Assembly (NCBI GenBank): GCA_015680685.1
Contig: MNCI01009211.1
Location: 295,389 to 349,228, forward strand
Direction: 5' to 3'
Source of the DNA: Gnetum montanum
Lineage: Eukaryota; Streptophyta; Gnetopsida; Gnetales; Gnetaceae
DNA: 53,840 nt
The notes beneath the pieces are model-generated. The model was not told the origin of the DNA. It saw nothing but the letters and a program-made list of their open reading frames with translations, and searched no databases. Each line of letters opens with the position of its first letter. The stretch's first letter is position 1. The position numbers and the translations under genes were made by a program. Shown here piece after piece: positions 46,142 through 53,840 of this stretch.

Positions 46142-49100
46142 GGCATAATCTAATTTAAAACATTATGCTTTAGACTTCTTAGTTAAGTTACAAACTAGTA
46201 GAAATAGATTCATGGAGTTAAAAAAATCAGTCTTAGCTTGTAATAGGATCAACATTAGCACAAATAATTTATCATAGATTATTGGTTGGAAATTTATAAC
46301 TTTAAAGATTATAGAAATAAAATTTGGAGAACAAAGTTTAATCTTGCAAAGGAAAGCTAATTTTATTTCTTCATGTTAGCTCATAGAGTTAGAGCAAGTT
46401 TGTAGAACCAAATATTGGTTCTATAAAGAGCTTTCAAAATGGTTCTGCAAACCACAATAGCTTTATTGATTATGAAGTAAAAATGATATTTTACAATTAA
46501 GAGATTAATTAATTCTACTACCATGTCAACTTGTAGAATTTGAAGAGGTTAGTAGAACTAAGAAGTGGTTCTACAAATTAGCTCTATAAGCTAGTCTTGA
46601 AATAACTTTGTAATCCACATCAGCTGGTTGAGAACAAAGATTAGCTTAACATGATCTTAAGATGAGACTTTTGTAAGTTTTAAAGATTAGCTTTATGGGT
46701 AAATCCCATGTGCTACAAAAGTTGAGTAAGAAAAGCTTATTTTAAAGAAATGGTATCCTAAGAGAATATAATTGATTTAGAGTAGCTTTTATAATTAGCT
46801 TCAAAGAGAAGGTGAGCTTTGTACAACCAAAATTTAATTCTAAGATCAATCTTCCAAATGGTTTTACAAGCCACATAAACTCATTATATGGAATAGATTT
46901 GTAGAAGAAAAAAACGGTTCTACAAATAAAGGCTATATGATTCTACAAGATACATTAGGAGCTTTTAAGAAGTACTAAGCATTCATTTTCTCTTCTTCCA
47001 CATCAACTATTTTGTAGAGTGGATTCATAAAGACAAATTTCAATTCTACATCCCAAGATATATAGTTCAAGAAAAATTTTATAACTTAGCATTGCCCACC
47101 AAAATCAAGTCTATGACTTGGAGCTTTCAAACCAACATCTTACTTCTAGGTTAATACATCATTGTTTGAGCTTATGAATAATCAGTACAATAATGAGCTC
47201 TCATAATACCAGATACATTTAAGAAGTTAAATTCGATTATCATCAAGAAAACTAGTTGTAAGTTTTGTGAAGCTAAAATCACATGATGACTCTTTTCTTC
47301 CTACTAAATTATTTAAGAGTAATTTAGTATAATCCAACCAAGGTCACAAGTTCAACCAACAAAGTTTAATGGGAATTTCAAATGTGTTTTAAGAAGGCTC
47401 ATTTTAATTATGGGTACTTCTTAACAAGTTATGAGTTCAATCCACAAAATTTTTTTAGACTATAGCTTGCTAAAGGGAATTGAATATTTTGTCCTTTCTT
47501 TACAAATTTAGCAAGGTAAGAAGTAGGAAACTTTTCAAGATTTGATTTGAATAAGAAACATGATTATCATCAAAATTTTCAATGATAAGAAGAATGATAA
47601 ATTTATCCTCATATTAACACATGAATTACACTTTAGTTGGTTGTCATGTTAGCCAGAAGTTTTGAAAATACCTATAAGTTCATCAATGAGAAGAAAACTA
47701 AAATGTGTTTTATGTGTTGTCAATAGTGTCTAATGCATCTACCTACAAGAAGACAAAATTCTATAGAGACAAAGTATTTTTATTTATTTATTTAAGTTGA
47801 TGGGTAAATTTAATCTATTTTTGCTCCAACCCAACTTTATTTTACATAAATTACATTAATTTCTTAATAGGAAATGTCTCCTCAAATTTCCCAAGCATGG
47901 CCCAATTTATTTTCTATAAATTGTAAGGCCACATATGAATGTAATAACAAGTTTTGACTATAATAAAATAGCTACATGAGTTTTTCATCAATTCCTCATA
48001 TCTTATTCTACAACTTCTCTTACGCATTCTCTCTTCAATTTATAATTCTCTACAATCTATCCATTTCAATATATTCTTCATTCATCATCCAATAGCTTCA
48101 ATACTACTTTAGAATTTAGCTACCATCTCCATCAATTTATCTTCATCGGAGTCTAGCAATTCTTACAATATATATCTTGTTTTTGCAAGTTTTCTTTAGC
48201 AATGCCAACCAATTTAGAAGTTCAAAGATCACCATCAAGTTTAAAGACATTTTGTCATTTTTCCTTTGAAATAAACTCTAATTTTCTTGTTCCAAGTCAA
48301 AGAGCATTCTAAGAACTTTAGCATTATACCCATAGCAATGCTTAGTAGAATGAAGTATTGGAATCCTAAAATAATTTTAATATAGGTACACTCCAAGATA
48401 AATGTCCAATTAGAACTTTAGAACTTAGCATTTCCTATCAAAATTAAACCCATAACTTCAAGATTTTAAATCAAGAGTCTTATCATTAGGCTAACACATT
48501 ATCATTCAAATGAATTATGGATAAAAAGAGCTCATGTGATCAATCCACACCTCTTAATTTAAAAAGATCTTACAAAACAACTCAAAGTACAATTTCATTT
48601 ATATTGATAAACTTAAATTTTCTAGATTCTATGTTGAAACAAATTTCAAGAAATTATAGCTTTCATTTAGCTCACACTTTGAGATTGTGAATGAAATGTA
48701 ACTTGCAACCCCAATGCATTAAGAATGCATTTTTAAGGAATTTTTCCCAAAATATTACTCATAGAATGTGATTTGTAACCTATTATAGTAAGCTAATTAT
48801 AAGCTCGATGCAACTCACAACTTAACTATATTTGACAATTAAAATGTTTTTAAAAATAATTTTTATTAGGAATGTTTAAATATTCAAGAAAAAATTTATG
48901 AATTTATGTTTCTATGATGTAATTTGGCTCTTTTAACTACATTGAAAGTTAAGAAAGCATTGTGGTTGATTCCTCTTGATAATTATATTTTTCCAACACG
49001 ATAGTAAGGGGGTGCTTATTTGTTCTTAAGAGGAGATGACAAATAGGTTGCATAGGCATCTAGCTTTGTAAGATTTTTGAATATTCATAAATCTTTGGAG

Positions 49101-50100
49101 TGATCTAAAGCCAAGTATTCTTAGATATTGAGACTGTATATTATGTGTCAATATGTGGAGTAGGTTTAGCCCAATGTAAAATAACCTTCCAACCCACTAA
49201 ATCTAAATATTATGAAAGAACAAATAATGTGCTCAAAAATGAGAAAACTAGCTATCTTCAATTGTTGAAATGAAGATTACAATAGGATTTTTTAATCCAA
49301 AAAACATCCAAAACTCTTTTAGCACTCAAATTATGTTGCAAAACATAAGGCTCTACAACCACATAATGATCGTTCACAATGCAAGATACAACTGAATGAG
49401 AATCTCTCCCATAAACTGGGACTAAGATCAAAACATAGAAGTAAGACACAAGAACACATAGGCTAATACATCACACAATTGATCTTGGAGCTTCAACCTA
49501 CACTACCTTAATATGTTCTCTTGACACTTTTGTCACACTTCATTAACTTACCTGATGTTCATCTCATCTCATCTCATATAAGCATTTAAAAACACTAATA
49601 TCTATTGATAAACCCAACATAAGAAACCTAGAAGCCTTTCTCTAACTCAACTTGATTATCTAAGAATACTTCCATCTTTTTCTCTAATTTTTTATCTCTT
49701 TCTCGAATTGGAATGGATAATTTTGGAAGTTTTCTTGGCTATATGGTTCATCTCTATCTTGGAATAGACATCTCTATGTAAAACACCACTAGCAGAAGAG
49801 ATATCTTTTAAACATGGTAGATGTCTCTAGCCCAAGGTAGATGTTTCACCTAAGGCATCTTAGTTTCAAAAGACACATTTCCATTTCTTGGTAGGCATCT
49901 CTAGCATCATCCAAATATCTTCTGTAAAGACTTTTCATTCTATCAAGAAATCTTTTAGGCCTCCTAGATATCCTTCCAGCTTTTGAAACTTACAAAAATT
50001 ACTTGTAGGAAGAAGAAAAGAGGATTGAAAGAATTATCCCTATACGAGCTCTCCCAACATTCCAAAAGTAAACATATATGGACAAGAAATCAAGGGTAGA
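46142..50100. other. AT-rich decayed repeat DNA, no recognisable gene
   Basis: Continuation of element F beyond the D insertion and/or non-coding ends of G. At 46390-47090 short motifs such as GGTTCTACAAA and GTAGAACC recur many times, as in an old LTR promoter region. Around 47920-48060 a TATAAATT box is followed by a pyrimidine-rich leader, again LTR-like. At 49770-49920 AGATGTCT-type motifs recur. I could not pair any of these with a second LTR, and I see no coding frame above noise. Confidence 0.4.
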
Positions 50101-53100
50101 AGTGATCCTCCACTCATGAAGTTTGATCTCATGGATTCATACAGCATCACTAGTGGACTAAACCTTCCAATGGATCAAGTACTCATGCCTCATCACTCCT
50201 TGAGTACTTGAAGCTTCCCTCTACTTGAGTACAATTTCCTTCCTCTCCATTGAAGTCCTAGATTGATCATTAGCCCACTTCAACTTATCAATGTTATCCT
50301 ATATGGTTTCCTCATCAACCAATCCATGATAGTGCATAAGATCTAAAACATTAAATACAAAAGACAAGCTAACATCATTTCGCAAGTCAACATTAAAGGC
50401 ATTATCATTAATTTTGGTCTTAATTTTAAAAGACCTCATCTTCTTTACTTTCAGCTTCTTCTTTTTTTGCAAGTAAATATTAAAGGCATTATGATTAATT
50501 TTGGTCTTAATTTTAAAATACCTCACCTTTTAACCTCTTCTTCTTCAAGTGCAACCAAACCAAGTCTCCTATAGAAAAATTTGGCTTTCATTTACCCTCA
50601 TCCCTCTTGAGAAATTTTTTGTAGCCTTCTTCTTAAGATTTTATTTTACTTATGCATGGAGATTCCTCATCTCTTTGACAAAATTAGCACTAAGTTAAGC
50701 TTCACCATCAAATCTCTTTAAAATGTTCACCATGTTTGGACAAAAGCCATAGTTTACCTCAAATGGGCTTTTACCAATGGTAACATGAAAAGCATTATTA
50801 TACAAAAACTTAGCATAACATAACAAGTTTTTCCACCTATATGGCTATCCATCTCACAAACACCTTAAAATATTAAGTAAAGATTTATTTACCACCTCTA
50901 TTTGGCCATTAGATTATGGATGATATGCACTAGAAAAATTCAATTTTTTTTCTGAAATTTTCCAAAGGGATCTCCAAAAGTGACTTGCAAACTTAGAGTT
51001 TTTGTAACTAATAATATTCAAAGGAATTCCATCCAACTTCAAAATATGCTAGAAAAGTAAATTTTCCACATGAGAAGCATCACTCATCTTTTTGCATGGA
51101 ATGAAGTATTCCATTTTGGAGAACTTATTCTCACTTTTGGTCTTTGGAATACCACTCACAAAAAACATTAACATGCTTTCCCATGGACCCTTGGGAATTG
51201 AAAAAGGTATATAATATCCATTAACTTATTTACCTCCTTTGAACTTCTGACGAGTCAAACACTCCTTTACAACTTTTGAAAATTTAGTTGTCATACTAGG
51301 CCAAAAATATTGCTTACCCACAAGTTCCAATGTTTTATCCCTACCCATGTGACCTACCATGCCACTACAATGCTTTTTAAAAAAGAATCTTCTTTCTAAA
51401 ATAACAATTAGAAACACATCCCTTTCCATCCTTGAATAAAGTTCATATTAAATATGATAGTCCCTTCATTGATCTATCCTACTTAATAATGAATCCTTGA
51501 GGCTTTTCCAAACTTCGCCAAAATCACAATCATGTTCATACAATTTAGCAAAATTACCAATACCTTCCACATGGGGTGCATTGAAATTAATCACATGTAT
51601 CCTAGACAATGTATCAACCACTATATTGGCTTTTCTACTTTTGTGTTTCAACATAAAATTAAACTCCTGTAATTGTGAAACCCATTCAATGTGCTTTTCA
51701 CTCAACTTCTTTTAAAAATTTAGAAATTGTAGTACTTTTTAGTTTGTCATCAAAGTGAACTCCTTGAGAAATATGTGATGCCTCCAATGCTTGATTGCTT
51801 GAATAATTACATACAACTCCTTCTCTTATATTCTATATTTCTTCCTTGACTCATTTAAGTTTCAAAAAAATAAAGGAAAAAGCATACCTTCTTGTAAAAG
51901 CACCCCACCAATGACAAGTTCACTTGCATCCACCTCCACCTAAAAAAGCTTTTAAAATTCTAGAATTGTTAGCACTAGTTCATTGGTAATCTTTAATTTC
52001 AACAAGTTAAAGCTCCTTTGGGTTTCATTATCCCACCTCAACCTTTATTTTTCTTTAACAAAGAAAACATAGGCTAAGAAATATCACTAAAATTTTTTAT
52101 GAACCTTGGATAAAAACTTGCTAAACTAAGGAATGATCTTATATCCCCAACATTTTTAGGAGTTAACTAATCTCTCATAGCTGTCACCTTAGTAGCTTTC
52201 ATCTAAATGTGATTTTTAGAAATNGGATTTTTTGAGTGGTTGATGATGCCATTTGGACTCATGAATGCACNCTTCTATTCATTACTAGGCCTAATTCTAA
52301 TTTGATGATAACCACTCTTCAAATGAATTTTGCTAAAAAATTTAGCATTAGTAAGGACATTAAGGATATGAGCCATCCTTTAAATAGGAAATCTATCTCA
52401 CTATTATCCTATTCATTACTGTGGAATTGATGCATATCCTTCATTCATAATTGTCCTTCTTTGACACAAGCACTGCTAGAACTACATAAAGTGAAATGGA
52501 TTTGCTCATGAAGCCATTTGCGAGAAACTCCTCTACTTGCCTTCCTAATTCTGCTTGCTAATTCAATGTCATCTAGTAAGCCCTCTCGTTTGGAATGGTA
52601 GCACCAATGATGAAGTTAATCTAATGTTGTACATTTATCATTAATGGCAATCCATCTAATTTCCCCTTGAACACCTTGGGAAATTGCTCCTTTAAACATA
52701 GCACAACTATAGAAAATTCTACTTGCACATCATCATAGTTAGAAGCAACTATTGATATAACAACAAAATTAAAACTAGCCTCATCATGTTTCTTAATATA
52801 TTTTCTCTCCTAGAAGGATTATGGAAGCATTAATTAATCTTTGCTACCTTACTTATTTAGTTGTCATGGGAATCAACTCATGAATTCCATCAGATGTAGC
52901 TAAACTTCATACATTTCTTGCTTGATCAAATGTAGCATCATTGTCAAAATCCCAAGGTCTACCAATAATTACATTAGCATAATTAATTAAAAGTGTATCA
53001 CACTTCACATCATTATAAAAACTTTTAATTTTAAATTTCAAGGTATATTGTTCCCTCACCTCTTGAGAAAAATCTCTAAATAACTAATGCACCTTGTAGG

Positions 53101-53279
53101 GTCTAAGATGAGGATGAGTTACTAAACACAATCTAGAAACTATCCTAGAAGACATAACATTTTCTTGGGCTCCACCATTAATCAAAGCATAAATCTATTT
53201 CCCCTTATGTAAACATCTAGCCAAAATCCAAAATAACAACTTTCTATCAAGATTGTCTCCTCTATTCACATTTCCCATG
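50100..53279 (-). pseudogene. Chromovirus-like Ty3/gypsy pol (element G), eroded
   Basis: On the minus strand, in order: protease (from ~53270; YALINGGAQENV, VIIGRPWDF), RT (GRQVEEFLANGF, GYHQIRIRPSNE), RT connection (KNVGDIRSFLSLASFYPRFI, ~52170), RNase H end (51466-51705; EFNFMLKHKSRKANIVVDTL), integrase H2C2 (GHMGRDKTLELVGKQYFWPS, 51226-51429), integrase core (SNGQIEVVNKSLLNI) and a chromodomain-like end (HEYLIHWK, ~50170). The order and the GHMGRDKTLELV motif fit plant chromoviruses. Stops are frequent. The RT motif FEWLMMPFGLMNA lies on the plus strand in the 46-bp piece 52225-52270, an inversion bounded by N bases. Gag is cut off by LTR C at 53280. Confidence 0.75.
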
Positions 53280-53840
53280 TGATGAGTGGCGAGGTACCCC
53301 TACACTCAACCATACGAAATGAGCGTAGCACACGTGATCTGGTTGAACTCCGTAGACTAAATGCCTAAATGCCCCATGAAACACTTGGGGTTAATCATTC
53401 GTTGTCTTCCTAGACTTACTTGTTGTTGTCACGGTGTATGGTTAAGTAAGTCCGAGGTATATGATTGTTATAGCTTTTCTATTTTTATCCTATGCTATTG
53501 AGGCGAAGGGTTGAGAGAGCTAACTAACTCTAACTAAGGACTAAGTCTAAATTAACTAGTGTCAACATCCATTCCCACTTACCGTACACACCCTGAACTA
53601 TGCAACTGTGGCTACCAAATGCTAATTGTTACTAGGATCACCACACGTAACGCACATGCTCGAAGTGATCGTACTGAGGCACTTAACTAACCTAAACGTG
53701 ATGAGCAGCTGATTCCTTGACTAGTTGTACACATCCATAGATGCTCGTAATCAAGTCGTACTCATCCCGCATTCTAGGAGTTGAGGGTGAGAGACACTAA
53801 ACGTGATGAGCAGCTGATTCCTTGATTAGCCGTACACATT
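53280..53840 (-). repeat. LTR of element C (Athila-like), partial
   Basis: Starts with the same terminus as LTR A (TGATGAGTGGCGAGGTACCC on the plus strand) and aligns with 1640-2060 closely. The left flank is element G, not a primer site, so this is the outer edge of a 3' LTR (or a solo LTR) in minus orientation. From 53692 and again from 53797 the string CTAAACGTGATGAGCAGC recurs, a 105-bp tandem duplication absent from A. The element continues beyond the window. Confidence 0.75.

Noticed and set aside
49258-49449. 63-codon minus ORF in AT-rich DNA
   Set aside because: No recognisable motif, no related copy, and length within chance expectation.
50052-50059. TGTTGGGA on the minus strand as the start of a 3' LTR of element G
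   Set aside because: No convincing polypurine tract next to it and no second copy in the window to confirm an LTR boundary.

Overview
The window looks like nuclear DNA from a plant: 53.8 kb of nested Ty3/gypsy LTR retrotransposons with no single-copy host gene outside them. The plant signs are primer-binding sites complementary to tRNA-Asp next to Athila-like LTRs, pol with a second archaeal-type RNase H (the mark of the plant Tat lineage), and GT-AG introns. The species cannot be named.

Layout. (A) 1-2452, minus strand: an Athila-like element with 5' LTR at 1640-2452 and a decayed gag running off the left edge. (F) 2453-3317, 27041-29033 and part of 46142-50100: an old AT-rich element whose plus-strand integrase is split by the next insertion. 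(B) 3318-27040, plus: an Athila-like element with a gag remnant but no recognisable pol, TSD ATGGA/ATGGG. (E) 6052-23348, plus: a 17.3-kb Tat/Ogre-like element inside the B gag, TSD ATCAC. (D) 29034-46136, minus: a 17.1-kb relative of E inside F, TSD ATGAG. (G) 50100-53279, minus: an eroded chromovirus-like pol. (C) 53280-53840, minus: the LTR of another Athila-like element. LTR divergence agrees with the nesting order: B is older than E and D.

The main find is inside E and D. Each has the order LTR-gag-pro-intron-RT-RNaseH-aRNaseH-INT-LTR. The long intron between pro and RT (11441-16536 in E, 35712-40541 in D) can be removed in frame, as is known for Ogre elements. In both copies this intron holds a complete eight-exon gene on the opposite strand (12050-16122 minus; 36125-40053 plus), with a conserved upstream TATA box and GT-AG introns. 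Exons 1, 2, 3, 4 and 6 have identical lengths in the two copies (119, 450, 275, 1050 and 129 bp) while intron lengths differ. The stop codons in one copy are generally sense codons in the other, so the ancestor was probably an intact protein of roughly 1,040-1,080 residues. Exon 2 resembles the FCP1/NIF-type HAD phosphatase fold with degenerate catalytic positions. Exon 4 is an unrecognised ~350-residue domain, exon 7 looks coiled-coil and the tail is acidic. Both present copies are pseudogenes.

E and D also share a 34-bp hairpin and TTACGC/GCGTAA inverted pairs in U3, and two separate minisatellites built on the same core, TAAAACTAG. Each of the three ambiguous bases (N) lies at a structural break, which points to assembly or polishing problems there.
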